Shown: piece by piece, positions 21,697-33,072 of the stretch | Layout of the letters: every line of letters begins with the position of its first letter | Position numbering within the stretch: position 1 is the first letter of the stretch | Assembly (NCBI RefSeq): GCF_032854445.1 | Contig: NC_088302.1 | Location: forward strand, 12,087,338-12,147,337 | Direction: 5' to 3' | From: Liolophura sinensis | Lineage: Eukaryota > Mollusca > Polyplacophora > Chitonida > Chitonidae | Length of the DNA stretch: 60,000 nucleotides | Program-made: the position numbers and the translations under genes | Notes under the pieces: generated by a model | Seen by the model: only the letters and a program-made list of their open reading frames with translations | Told to the model about the DNA's origin: nothing | The model's database searches: none

Positions 21697-23573
21697 ATGA
21701 GAGGGGAAGCCAACAGAAGCCTAGAAACCATGTCGTCGCCAAATAAAAAGATGTCAATCACAGATTTGAGCAGTAGCACAGAGAACCTAATTCTGCCCGC
21801 CATAAAGCCTGTGTACAAGAGTCCCAGCTCGGGTTTCCTGAAGAAGGTCAAAGTGATGACGGCCAGAAATTCTGTGGTGTACCTGCCCACACTGCACAGG
21901 ACTCTAACAGAGTACCATGTGAGTTTTACCTGCAGACCAATTTTGGAAGTCCTAAATGTTTTATTTTTCTGTTTGAACTATGCATGATTAATATTTAGTT
22001 TGAAAAAAGCAAAAAAATCAAGTAACAAAGTACCCTTGAACTATGATAAATATCATTTTAATTGTCAGTAATACCTTATGGGTATATGAAATGAGCCAAA
22101 GAAATAGGAGGAAATACTTTTGTGAAACTGCCCAAGGCTCTGCGTTTCCGCCAATGTATTTTACTGTCATTGTTTATAAAAGAAAAACTATTCTACATGC
22201 ACTGTATTAGTTAAAATAAAATAAAAATTCTAATTCACATGGCTCAGTATTATTAAAGTAAGGTGAGCCAATACCACAAAACATGAGGTGCAGGAGCTAG
22301 CTGTGGACAATGCCAATGTAGCTGTCCAGTCTTTGAAGACCAAAATTGTGTGGAAGTTAGTAGTTTTCAGACGTGAGAGTTTGTCATTAACTTGCTACAG
22401 GTCAGTGGTTTATCCAAGCCTTTTTAGTTTCCTCCACCCACAAAACTGATCATCATCCTATAAGTGGAAAATAATTTTTGTATGGCGTTGAAGTTAATCC
22501 AATACATAACTGATTAAATTCTCTCAGCATATGGCATTCGTATCTAGTTTCAGCGTAGCAAAACTCTCGATAAAGGCAAAAGACCAGCGAGAGTGGAGAA
22601 TGTACACTATCCTACCCGACAACCCTCACCAGGGTATGATGAATCCTGTGGTGCTGTTCCTGCCACATCATTTCACTCACGGGTGAGACATAATATATGT
22701 GGCATACAGGTTTTGTATGCAAAATTCAAGGCATTTGTCATTACTTGGCTAACCTGTTCAGAAATAACATTATCGTTCAGCTCCAGTCTCTTACTCCATA
22801 TCATAACTATTTTAATAATAGCATTTTTGGAGTACTGGAGATGGATATACGTCATGAGTTTGACCAAGTGTATTTTGTTTTGGGGATATGTTTCCTTGGC
22901 TAAAACTTAATATTGTGTGATGAAAGTTTTATTTTCATAAAAACCCCTAATGATACATCGTGAGAGTTTCCAATAAATCATGTTTATCATATTGACTCTT
23001 ACTCTGTTTCAGTGGCAGCAGAGTGAGAGGCACACAAAACAGATGTCACGGTCGCTACCTGATTTGCCAGATATACTGGAGCAGGAGTTTTGTAACACAG
23101 ACACTACAAACAGCAAACACTTTGTCAGCATCTCTCAGTCCATAGCCCTTCATGAAGAGAAGAACCCCAACAAAAGTATGCTCCCACCCATTAACCTGCT
23201 GCCCATGTATAAGATCAAAAGAGTTCCATCCAACCTTGCAGTGTCAGCAAGCTTCTGCAGGAAACCAGTCGTCAACCAGTATCATGTGAGACGAATGGAT
23301 CAGACGCCAAAGTTCCATCATTCACAGACAGATCTTAGACAAGCACCTGTCCAACAGTTGTCGTTCATGGTTTCTGGACAGTCTATGAGCGACGGCGTGA
23401 ACAAAGAGGAGAAGACTCAACAGCCAAAGTGGAAGAGAGGCTGCCTGTGTATGAGGTGTGACATGATACAGCAACAGTACGAGGATAAGGACATGAATGC
23501 CTATAACATGTGGGGCAAATACCCATGTAATCACCCAGAGGCAGCCTGTGAGGCAGACAATAACCAGGCTTAG
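21697..23573 (+). CDS. Uncharacterised three-exon gene, 303-aa protein with Cys-rich C terminus
   Basis: Exons 21697-21918, 22554-22682 and 23013-23573 (TAG stop) have GTGAGT/GTGAGA donors and TTTCAG acceptors and are all phase 0, giving 303 residues. A second in-frame ATG at 21730 could be the true start (292 residues). I do not recognise the family. The protein is hydrophilic, lacks a signal peptide or membrane segment, and is rich in Ser, Pro and basic residues, with motifs such as SITDLSSSTENL, VVYLPTLHRTL and SRSLPDLPDIL. The end has closely spaced cysteines (GCLCMRC at 23439-23459, then C289 and C296) that could bind metal. AATAAA at 23771-23776 is a likely poly(A) signal. The regular codon phases and splice sites make a real gene likely; function is unknown. 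Confidence 0.8.
22370..22510 (+). mobile_element. Old SINE-like fragment (family C), intron of the 303-aa gene
   Basis: The pattern 'gtggtttatccaagcc ... tttcctccaccca ... ataagtggaaaataattttt' recurs at 47461-47600 and 54995-55110, and in reverse at 26238-26365 and 33725-33845. It resembles the SINE-A body, so it may be an older relative. Confidence 0.5.
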
Positions 23574-24027
23574 CAAATCACACATTCGTCACCTTAATTC
23601 TAATCTAAATAATTCCATATGAAGTAGTCATAATGAAATGAAAGTATATAATCTACAACGCTTATTTAACCAGCAAAACGTGTTTGCCTATTCCTGGCAA
23701 GTTAAGGGAAGGGTAAACACTTGTCACTGTCGTCACTGGTTAAATGTGTGTAACAATCTACAGATTATGTAATAAAGTCAGACAAAGTTGACAAACTTGT
23801 TCAAATGTGTATGAAAATTTAAGACTGTTATGACCTTAGTTAAGTACTTAAATAGGTTGTGAATTATTATACACTTTCTCTGCTCTTGGTCAACAGAAAA
23901 TGTTACATGGAAAGAGTTATTGGAAGAAAAAGTTCCTTTTCAGTTCTGTTTTGCTGTTATTGCTGCAGTATTGGTGTATTGCACCATGACCAACACAATG
24001 TCATTTCCATCTAATCACCACACCCTG
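23574..24027. other. Convergent intergenic spacer
   Basis: It contains the poly(A) signal of the upstream plus-strand gene (23771-23776) and otherwise AT-rich unique sequence leading into the 23-bp array. Confidence 0.55.
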
Positions 24028-24862
24028 TAGGTGTGGGCACTTCTCCAGCCATCCCTTGTTTACTCCTACAGGCATCCTGTTTATTCCTCCAGCCAAAACC
24101 CTGTTTCCTCCTCCAGCCACGCCCTGTTTCCTCCTCCAGCCATACCCTGTTCCTCCTCCAGCCATACCCTGTTTCCTCCTCCAGCCATACCCTGTTTCCT
24201 CCTCCAGCCATACCCTGTTTCCTCCTCCAGCCATACCTTGTTTCCTCCTCCAGCCATACCCTGTTTCCTCCTCCAGCCATACCCTGTTCCTCCTCCAGCT
24301 ATCCTGATTCCTCCTCCAGCCATACCCTGTTTCCTCCTCCAGCCATACCCTGTTTCCTCCTCCAGCCATACCCTGTTCCTCCTCCAGCTTCTCTTGCAAT
24401 CATGTTTCCTCATCCAGCCACCCCGTTAACTCCTACAGCCATCTCATTTCCTCCTCCAGCCATCCTGATTCCCCCTCAAGTCATCCCCTATTCTCTCCTC
24501 CAGCCATCCCTTTTTGTCCTCCAGCCATCCCTCGTTTCCTCCTCCAGCCATCCGCCATTTTGTCCTCCAGCCATCCTATTTCCTCCTCCAGTCATACCCT
24601 GTTTCCCCCTCCAGCCATACCCTGTTCCTCCTCCAGCTTCTCTAGCAATCATGTTTCCTCATCCAGCCACCCCCTGTTAACTCCTACAGCCATCTCATTT
24701 CCTCCTCCAGCCATCCTGATTCCCCCTCAAGTCATCCCCTATTCTCTCCTCCAGCCATCCCTCATTTCCTCCTCCAGCCATCCGCCATTTTGTCCTCCAG
24801 CCATCCTATTTCCTCCTCCAGTCATCCTCTGTTTCCTCCTCCAGTCATCCCCTGTTAACCCC
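24028..24862. repeat. 23-bp tandem-repeat array, pyrimidine-rich on plus strand
   Basis: About 35 units close to cctcctccagccataccctg+ttt, followed by a more diverged half in which a block of about 250 bp (from cctcctccagcttctcttgc near 24376 and again near 24628) is itself duplicated. The minus strand is purine-rich with GGAGGAGG runs. The array lies 3' of the CCDC122-like stop codon and would be transcribed in its 3' UTR. Because 23 is not a multiple of 3, all ORFs through it are frame-rotating artefacts. Confidence 0.9.
24080..24085 (-). promoter_or_regulatory. Candidate poly(A) signal AATAAA for the CCDC122-like gene
   Basis: The first AATAAA I found on the minus strand downstream of the stop at 24928, near the far edge of the 23-bp array. 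If used, the whole array is in the 3' UTR. Position only; no transcript evidence. Confidence 0.3.
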
Positions 24863-24927
24863 TAAAGGCATCTTGTTAACTCCTCTGGATATCACCTGTT
24901 TGGACATCCAGCCTCCCCGTTTGCACT

Positions 24928-27900
24928 TCACTCTTCTAGGTGTCTTCTGACCTGAGAGACCAGCTGACGGAGCTGTGCTGCTTTCTCCTGCCACTGGCGG
25001 TTGTGAGACTGTACTTCCTTCAGCTGGCGCTTGAGGCGTGTCAACTGGGCTGCATTCCTCTTCTGTCAGAACACAATGAAAATAAAAAAAACATTTTCAT
25101 ATATTCTGATGATGACATGTGATATGATATTCTGCCCGATACTGTGAAATATGATATTGTGACAGATCTGACATTGAGAATCCAATTTGTTGAGACAATC
25201 CAAGCCATGTTGTGACTTGTCCAAGGTGGATGAGAATTACAATAAATATACAAGTTGTCTTCTTTGGGTTCAACATTTCTTTCAATACATTAGTTTCAAA
25301 ATGTGACCATGACATTTTGCTGTTGTTACAGGATGATTTTCAAGTAACATATCTATGTAGTGTCAGAAGATTACTGGAAAAGACAAATCAACTAAGTTAC
25401 AGAGAGATAGACACAAGAACCCATTTTAAAGTCTTCAAGATGAATTAAACACCTGACTTATGCTTTCACAACCTAGGCATGCCATTTAAATTCTATTCAT
25501 TTATTTATTTGACTGGTGTTTTATGCAATATTCAAAAATATTTCAATTTTCCAGCAGCGGCCAGCATTATGGTGGGAGGAAACCGAGCAGAGCCTGGGGG
25601 AAACCCATGACCATATGCAGGTCGCTGGCAGACCTTGCCATGTATGGACGGAGAGGACGCCAGCAAGAGCTTTTATTTAAATTGTGAAGACAAAAAAGCA
25701 TACTTGTATATTATACAGTATCCTGCTAAACATTTACCAGAATCATAGTATTTAAATGTATGCAAGACATTGGATGCTACAGCTTGACAGAATGCAACAG
25801 TCATTTGTACATGTATTTTGTTAAGCTTAAGATTAAAAATGGTTAAATACATGTATAAACAGTAGTGTTGCCATGCAAATAAAAATGAAAATATCAGAAA
25901 GCTGATCTAACAATATTTATTACTGCAGATTCACAAAGTACAACCAGGTCATTTGAAAGTATGTTTTACACATGTTACAAATTACTAGAGAAATATTCTT
26001 AAGTGTTGCACAAAACACCAGTCAGATAAATAGAGCAAGAAAAATATTATTAAATATGGTATACAACATCAGTCAGATAAATAAAGCTATAGGTATTAAA
26101 GGAACCTTACATATATTCTGTTATTTTCTTACGTGCAAAACTTCAGTATTCTGAGTAATCTGGGTCTCCTTGGCTTGTTGTTCAGCAATCTGTAACAGAA
26201 AACCACTAATCACAGCACTGAGGTAAGATGACTAATTTTATTTATTTATTTAACTATTGCTCAATGCAATACACATGAATTTTTTGCTTACACAATGGGC
26301 GGCAGTCAATATCATGGCTGAAGGAAACCAGAGAGCTTAAGGTAAACCACCAGCATTTGGCACGTTACTGACATACTCTCTCGCTTGATAATCTTTAAAG
26401 AATGTGGCACTGCACAAATCAGCGCATGAGAATCAAGGCTCCACAAACTTTAAGAGCTTAAAATTCCCCATGCAAGACTAGATTTGAAGCCCCTAGTGAC
26501 TGAAAAGAAAGCACCTAAATCAACTGTCCCCGGGCCACACCCAAAATGGCTACATTTATTTTACAGTATAAAAAACTGTGTTGCAAATATAGCTAAAAAC
26601 AGATTTAAAAATCTTACTTCTGATTTAAGTTCTGCTATTCTCTTCTCAACTTGCTGGCACTCCTGTTCTAGGTTTTGTTGCTGCTGATGCAAGTCTTGAA
26701 CAGCTGCCCCTGAAGTTATTCTTTCTGTCTCTGCTTTGTTGGATGTAATGCCTTCACCTGTGCACAAGTGCTCATTACAATGAAACATGGAATCAGTAAA
26801 GGTAATGCTTATGATTAAGCCTGTGTAGACATTAGCATGTGGTTTGTTCACTCATTGAATTCCTTATTAATTCAACACGCATTTTTAGAGAGTTTGTTCA
26901 CTTTGAAGATTTCCATATTTTCCAGACTTTTTCAAAACTTTTCCATGATCGAAATTTATATTTTCAAGGCTACTTGAAATAAATATTACACTTTTACAAG
27001 CTTAGAGCAATGCAAACTAATGGTAAATTAAAATAGTTTTTCACACATACACAACAATGCATTCAGCAATTTTTAAGACACTGGAAATCAACTCTCTGTG
27101 AAAATGCAGCATATTGCACATGAACACAGATTTGTTCTGTACTCTACATTTCAAGGCTTTTCCAGGCCCAACCACAATAAAAAAAACCGAGTTACTTTCA
27201 ATTTCCATGCCTTTCAAGAGCCCAATTATCCTTTTTTATTTGATTTGTGTTTTACGTAGTACTCAAGAATATTTTATTCATACGATGGCAACCAGCATTA
27301 TGGTGGACAGGAACTGGGCAGCGCCTGGGGGAAACCCACGACCATCTACAGGTTGATGACAAATCTTTCCGCGTACTGCCAAAGAGGAAGCCAGCTTGAG
27401 CTGCACTTGAACTCAAAGCGGTTGGAACCCCATTTTCATTATCTAAATAACTGATGCAAACAAAGTTTGAATTTGATCTTTTTCTATTAGCACATACGTA
27501 GATTTCTTAGTTCTGTCACTTCGAGTTTCATTTCCCGCAATTTCTTCTGAACTGGAAACTCCTCTTCATATTTATGTGTTAGCTCTCTGTGGACCACCAT
27601 CTTTTTTCTGTACTCCTGAAATTTTCTAATAAATAATAACAGAAATTAAAATCTATGGAACCTGAACATACATAAACTATATGGACCATATACCATTTAA
27701 TATGGTACAAACTGATTATTTTTGCTGTTACTAAAATTACCTATCTTAGCCCTAGACTTCTATCTTTCAATGTCATTTGCTGTCAGCAGTCATTTTTACT
27801 CCTCTGCCCATGAATACCGAGGATTATTAAAAAAGAGTCTTTCTATCAACATTCTAGTTAATTACAGTTGACACTTACAGAAAGGAAATCCATGAACCTT

Positions 27901-30900
27901 TCTTCAGTTGATCATTGGGACTATATTTTTGTTAATATATATAAATATGTGGATACTTTTAGAACTCATGCAGATGAAACATGCAGTCTGAAAAGCTTTT
28001 GATTGATGGAGCTGGTAAGTACAGGCAACACTCACTCCTGTGTTAATTTCTTTTCTTGCATCTCTCTAACCAGCCGTGATTTCAATTCCTCAACTTTTGA
28101 GAGCAAATAGTTTAGCTCTGAAATGCATAATGAATACAAATTTGACACAAATTTACAAATTGTATTTCGTCAATTTTTTCTTTAACTAAACGCTGTCATA
28201 ATCACTGTTCTCTGGATAGGAGACATATTTTATTATGAGATATTACATACATTTTTATTTATATTTTATTTTCATATTGCTCATAGTTTTACCTTAATCA
28301 CCAGTACTCTCATGTCTTTACTTTTTTTGTTCGGTGTTTAATGGCTTGTTTTATGCATTCATTTTCATTTATTTATGTTGTTCATACATCTCTTGACTCA
28401 CTTGTTTCATGTGCTTCACAGAGCCGTTTCTTCTCTAACACCCGATCCTCAGTAAGATATATTTGTCTCGTCACATGAGCTATGTCCTCTAGAGTTGCTT
28501 CACGTCTCTTTTGTGCTGCAAAACTCATTATTATTGAAGAGCTAAAAATCTACTACATGATTTCTTCAATGAATGATTCATGAGAAATCATTCATGACAA
28601 AGATTCATGAACAATTCATGAGAAATCATTCATGACAAAGATTCATGAACAATTGATTTCATGACAAAGATCCATGAACGATTCATGGGAATCATTCACA
28701 CCAATCCTAGTATAAAATAAAACTGTTTACGATTGAATTTCAGTTTCCCCTTGCAATGAAGTTTGTAAGAGTGTGCAGTGAGGGGCAAAGAAACAGGTGC
28801 ATATTGATCACAGCAATGGTACATGTACATTTCACTTTTAGGGAAAAAAAAAGCAGTTCATAAGTTAAAATAAAATCTTAATAAGGAACCGTACTGGTGT
28901 TTATGTTCATTTAAAATTTTAAAAACACAACCGAAAAAAAAAAATTTCTCACATGTAACATTCTTCTTTTCAATTACCTTCTTTAAACTTTCCCTGAAAT
29001 ATAATAGAACTCACAGTATAAGTTTACTGACTGAAATATAGCCATTGGCGCTATATTATGTTTTATATCATGCAGTCTTCTCCGGCCATACATGGGAGGT
29101 CTGAAAGCAACCTGTGGATGGTCATGGGTTTCCCTCGGGCTCTGCCCAGTTTCCTACCACCATAATGTTGTCCGCTGTTGTAAGAGCGAAATATTCTTGG
29201 ATACAGTGTAAAACACCAAACAGATGTATTATGTTGCACATCTTTTAACACTACACTGGACTGAAAAGTTTAGCACATAAAGTCTGCAGCCTCACTCTTC
29301 ACACATGCCATGTTTATAGTGATGCCAAGATTAGTTGTACCAGCCAATACAGTTACAATTAAAAACTGGGACTTATATGTTAGTCCCAGACAACAGCAAG
29401 GTTTCAGTCAAATCCAAGAAATCTCTGTGCATAAGAATTTGACCAGGTAAAAACTTTGGCTAGAATTAGTAACAATAACTAATGCAATAACTAATCTTGA
29501 AATGTCAGCTAACATAAACAGGAGTTGAATCTAAAATAACTATTATAAAGCTAGTATGGCTTGGCATGGGAGTCTCATTTAACATAAGCCATATATAGAC
29601 AGAAATAAACATCACAAGCACGAGCAGTGTTTACATTTAGGAAACTTGAATTTACATGAAGACAATTACCCTGAGGGTGTCCAGTATGACATGTTGTCGT
29701 TGAATTTCTGTGGACTGGTCTTTATGCATCAAGACCGCTTCACTGACTGCATCGGGAAGACTTGCCACACTGTCCAGAGCCTGATCTACCATCTCACTCT
29801 CCATATCCAGGCTTGAATTACACAGAGACAACTTCTGACCACCTTCAAGCATATAAATCTATTTGTAACACATCTGCCAAATGCATACTACAAAGAGAAT
29901 AAAGATGTGGACTACATACACTGGAACATATATGCAGAGAATTTTTTCATGTGACTCCACACTGTTGTTGAAGAGTAACGTCAGAGCATTCAACAGGGTT
30001 GCTCCAACTGCAGGAAGGATAGGTTGGTACCGCATACTGTTTAAACACATGAAAACAAGCTATATGATATCATCAACAAGAAGCCGTGCAATCTATGTGT
30101 AGGTCAACATCTTTACCTTGACCACAGATTACTTCCACTCGCTGACAGATACACTTAGCAACTACAAAGTATAAACAACAAAAAGCAGCAGCCCACATGG
30201 AAGGGGGGGAGGGGGGCCTTGCTTATTCCTGAGCATGTAGTCTTTAGGTTGTGGTATATTTTCTAGAAAACAAATTGCTGAAAAATGGTGACATATACCA
30301 CTGAATCATGGAAATATGAAGAGATGTTGATGAAGCTATATTATGCCCCCTCAATCAACCATGATAATAATTTCATTATTCCGAAGAGCTTTATTAAATT
30401 CTACAAGAAATGGGCTGTTGTTAGTGTTTCCTCCACATACTTCTCCGACGCCGCATACAGACGGCGATGCTAATCATGTCTCACCTGCATGAAGACGACT
30501 CCCTTTTAAGCAAGACGGACTAGTGTCCAGCACTGAGGGAACACGGAGCAGAAAACTCACATGACTGAATGGCAGTTTAAGTTACTATGGAGACAATAAG
30601 TTACTACAGAGATGATTAAATAAGTGTCAAGGGTCACTTAAGAGAACATATTTACAAACAAAAATGCTCGGAGTACAACTGATATGATGTTGATGGAACC
30701 TATTTAAAGGGATACTGTATGTGTGTAGTTAAACAGCTGAAGCAACAAAATCACATGTCGATCATGAGTCAAAAGTCACCAAACAAACCGTCACATGTCG
30801 GAGCCAGGACAAAGAATATCTTCAAAACTGTCGTTAGAACTTGTTACAGGGGACGGGGGAGACTGACAAGGTATGAGCATCCATGGAGGTATTAGATGCC

Positions 30901-32259
30901 AACAGTGGGTCACGACATGGCAAAGCTGGCAGACCTGAGACGAGATAGTGACACTTCGTTCTATATTTATTTTCTAGATAGTACTGACATGCTGATAGTT
31001 TAGGCTTTTAAAAGTCACAAGCTTTTATGCCCAGTAATCGTCATCTGTGCTGCCCCGAAATGAAGTATTGGCCTACATTAAATTTCATGCGCTCCCAATG
31101 TAAGTACCGTATTGTGTGATGTTTTGTCAGACCAGGTGGGTAGCTAGACATTCAGATAGCAGAGAAAAAACTCCCAGGGATAATAAATAGTGGATATACA
31201 ATGAGTGGTCCACTATATCAAAGTTATTGAACGAGTGTGTGTAACTTCTGCCAAGGGCTTGTAACAAATGAAAAATACATCACAAGTCATTTCATGTCAG
31301 AGTCTAAACTTAAGTATATTAACAAAAACAGCAAGCAAACTTTGACTGAAATCTAGGTCACATGGCCTTGATGACTGATGTCACAAAGTTGAGCTCTAGT
31401 GCAACGACAGGGTTAATTCAAAACACAGAAAAGGAAAAAGGAAAATATATCAATTTAACGATAACAAATTGAAAAAGTTACTATATTAGCTGTACTAATT
31501 ATTTTCTGACTGGGAAGAATCAATAATATATTCTGTGACATTTTATACTGTTACATGTCAGAGCCAAAACTAAAAATATCCTCAAAACTTTTGTCAAAAC
31601 CTGTTACAGGGGAATGAAGACACTGACAAAGTACAGGTGTCCATGGAGGTGTAAGATGCTGACAGTGGATCATGGCATAACAAAGCTGGCAGACCCATGG
31701 CAACAGGCAGTGATACTTCGTTCTATGTTTACTTTCTAGATGTTACTGACATGCTGAATTACCTGAACTTTGTTGTGTCCTATAAGGTGATATTTGTAAA
31801 AGAGTGGTTGTCAAGTTTGAGGCATTTTGGGAAGATGCCATAAAAGCTGGTGAACCTGTCAAAGGAACGGGAATGGCAGATTTTAGTAATACAATTGGTA
31901 TACATGTATTAAATAAAAATTAATCATTGATGTGTTTCACACAAACCTGATACTAATCATGTCTCATCTGCATAAAAGACCATTCAAGCAGGATAGACTT
32001 GTGTCAGCTATGTTAAATGTTCACCTGAGAAATCCAACAAACTGTACTATCTTGTTTTCTGTACATGAGGTTTGTTATGTCATTGTTGTGTTTGATATCT
32101 ACAGAAATATGTTACACCTAATTATCAGGAGAGAGAAAACCTGTCATTTCCACTGTGGCTTGAGGTCTGGTTGTCAATGGCTGTAATCCTCCATTGGGTG
32201 ATATGATGTTACACACTCCATCTGCTCCCATTTCAACAAGTCTTTGCCTCTTTGGGGGC
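24928..32259 (-). CDS. CCDC122: CCDC122-like coiled-coil protein, nine exons, 311 aa
   Basis: Exons in transcript order: 32259-32141 (ATG at 32231-32229), 29842-29670, 28993-28978, 28515-28402, 28117-28036, 27625-27498, 26757-26618, 26189-26133, 25062-24928 (TGA). All phases agree and give 311 residues, close to human CCDC122 (about 273). The product is largely helical coiled coil after residue ~45. Two segments resemble what I recall of CCDC122: an early LPDAVSEAVLMHKDQ block, and a C-terminal block with NRQWQEKAAQLRQL where the human protein has a similar arginine/tryptophan-containing run. Its molecular role is poorly known; in human it neighbours LACC1. The first exon has an upstream AG acceptor and an open frame beyond the ATG, so a further 5' exon is possible. 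Confidence 0.75.
25496..25668 (-). mobile_element. SINE-A, truncated copy
   Basis: An (ATTT)n tail followed by tttgactggtgttttatgca and ggccagcattatggtgggag. It stops before the tRNA-like head. It lies in the last intron of the CCDC122-like gene. Confidence 0.75.
26238..26365 (-). mobile_element. Old SINE-like copy (family C)
   Basis: An (ATTT)n tail, then sequence whose complement matches family C (ggtggtttacc, tttccttcagcca). It lies in an intron of the CCDC122-like gene. Confidence 0.5.
27232..27428 (-). mobile_element. SINE-A, 5'-truncated copy
   Basis: tttgatttgtgttttacgta, then ccagcattatggtggacagg and ctgggggaaacccacgacca. The head region is missing beyond about 27428. Confidence 0.75.
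28571..28702. repeat. ~38-bp tandem repeat rich in ATTCATGA words
   Basis: Three to three and a half units of the form aattcatgagaaatcattca + tgacaaagattcatgaac. The last unit is shortened and diverged. It lies in an intron of the CCDC122-like gene, 56 bp upstream (in transcript order) of exon 28515-28402. Confidence 0.8.
28978..28993 (-). CDS. CCDC122: 16-nt microexon of the CCDC122-like gene
   Basis: On the minus strand: an acceptor ...atatttcag, then 16 nt encoding GKFKE plus one base, then a donor gtaattg. The preceding exon ends in phase 0 and the following exon needs phase 1; 16 nt supplies exactly this shift. Without it the next exon (28515-28402) meets a stop codon. The residues continue the charged helix (HVILDTLR-GKFKE-AQKRR). 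Confidence 0.75.
29066..29232 (+). mobile_element. SINE-A, 5'-truncated, plus orientation
   Basis: It starts inside the body (ttctccggccatacatggga) and continues through tttccctcgggctctgccca to gaaatattcttggatacagt and a short tail. Confidence 0.72.
29843..32140 (-). other. Intron 1 of the CCDC122-like gene with local duplication
   Basis: It contains the duplicated block 30791-30996 / 31551-31757 and a short G-rich run near 30205. No coding exon is seen on either strand. Confidence 0.6.
30791..31757 (+). repeat. Direct duplication of a ~205-bp block
   Basis: 30791-30996 and 31551-31757 align along their length. Shared words include cttgttacagggga / cctgttacagggga, catccatggaggt / gtccatggaggt, caaagctggcagacc, acttcgttctat and actgacatgctga. 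The copies are diverged by perhaps 20%. Confidence 0.8.
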
Positions 32260-32747
32260 CTGTGGAGAAAAAACATCAATAAATGCCAGAAAAACAAAAA
32301 CAAATACTGATGCACTGTTATATATGACAGAAAATGTTTCACAAAGATAGATGTAAGCTATGCAATGAGGGCGAGGGCTACTTTTCTAACACACCCGAAT
32401 TTCACCAAATAAATTACATTAGTGTTGCATTATTAATTAATTCCTTTCTAAAATAACAAAGATTTTCATCCCTATGCACATAAGCACATCCCAACCAGTC
32501 CAGAGCGTGTAAACAAGCCATACAGGTATAATGTTAACACAACCGTCTTTTTTTCCCAAAACTCTCCATTACACTTGATATCATGTCCAATTATTACACC
32601 ATCCATTTTGACAACTGGCTGTCAGTTAGAGGTGTGTTAGAGTTTACCTTTGTAGACCTGGACCATCAACTGATAAACAGTGTGGACTACCGGTATGAAA
32701 TTCTAACCACATGTCACTGACTTAAGTGATCACACATATAATGTCTG

Positions 32748-33072
32748 CATTGGTAGCGGTAGACCTAGGATCAATACTGGGTCGTGTCACACCTAAGACC
32801 TTACAAGAGGAAGTTGTAACTTCTTCGCTTGGCATTCAGCATGAAGGGAATAGTGCAACGACTGCTTGACCCGTATCAGTATAATGGCTAGGGCAGGGTG
32901 GCTTACTTGCCTTCGGTAAGCCATCTCAGTGAAGCAACACTAGATAAAAGAGCGGTGGAAATCCTTCCTGCAACAAGGAGGCACATTATATGCACCCTAA
33001 GGATTCCTTCGTTGTCATATGACTGAAAAATTGTTAAGTACGACGTTAAACTTCAAGCAATCACTCACTCAC
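32748..33072 (+). mobile_element. SINE-B copy
   Basis: Body markers are shared with 44887-45241: cacacctaagacctt, taacttcttcgcttggcatt, cagtataatggct, gcacattatatgcaccc and a terminal ctcactcac. The tRNA-like head is partly eroded. Confidence 0.8.

Noticed and set aside
22980-23012. In-frame ATG and codons before the third exon of the 303-aa gene
   Set aside because: They lie in the intron: TTTCAG ends at 23012 and the phase-0 joins from 22682 are consistent.
24001-24680. Long ORFs on both strands (Pro/Ser/Phe-rich and Gly/Trp/Arg-rich)
   Set aside because: They are translations of the 23-bp tandem array; frame rotates every unit and the same residues appear in all frames. No splice or start context.
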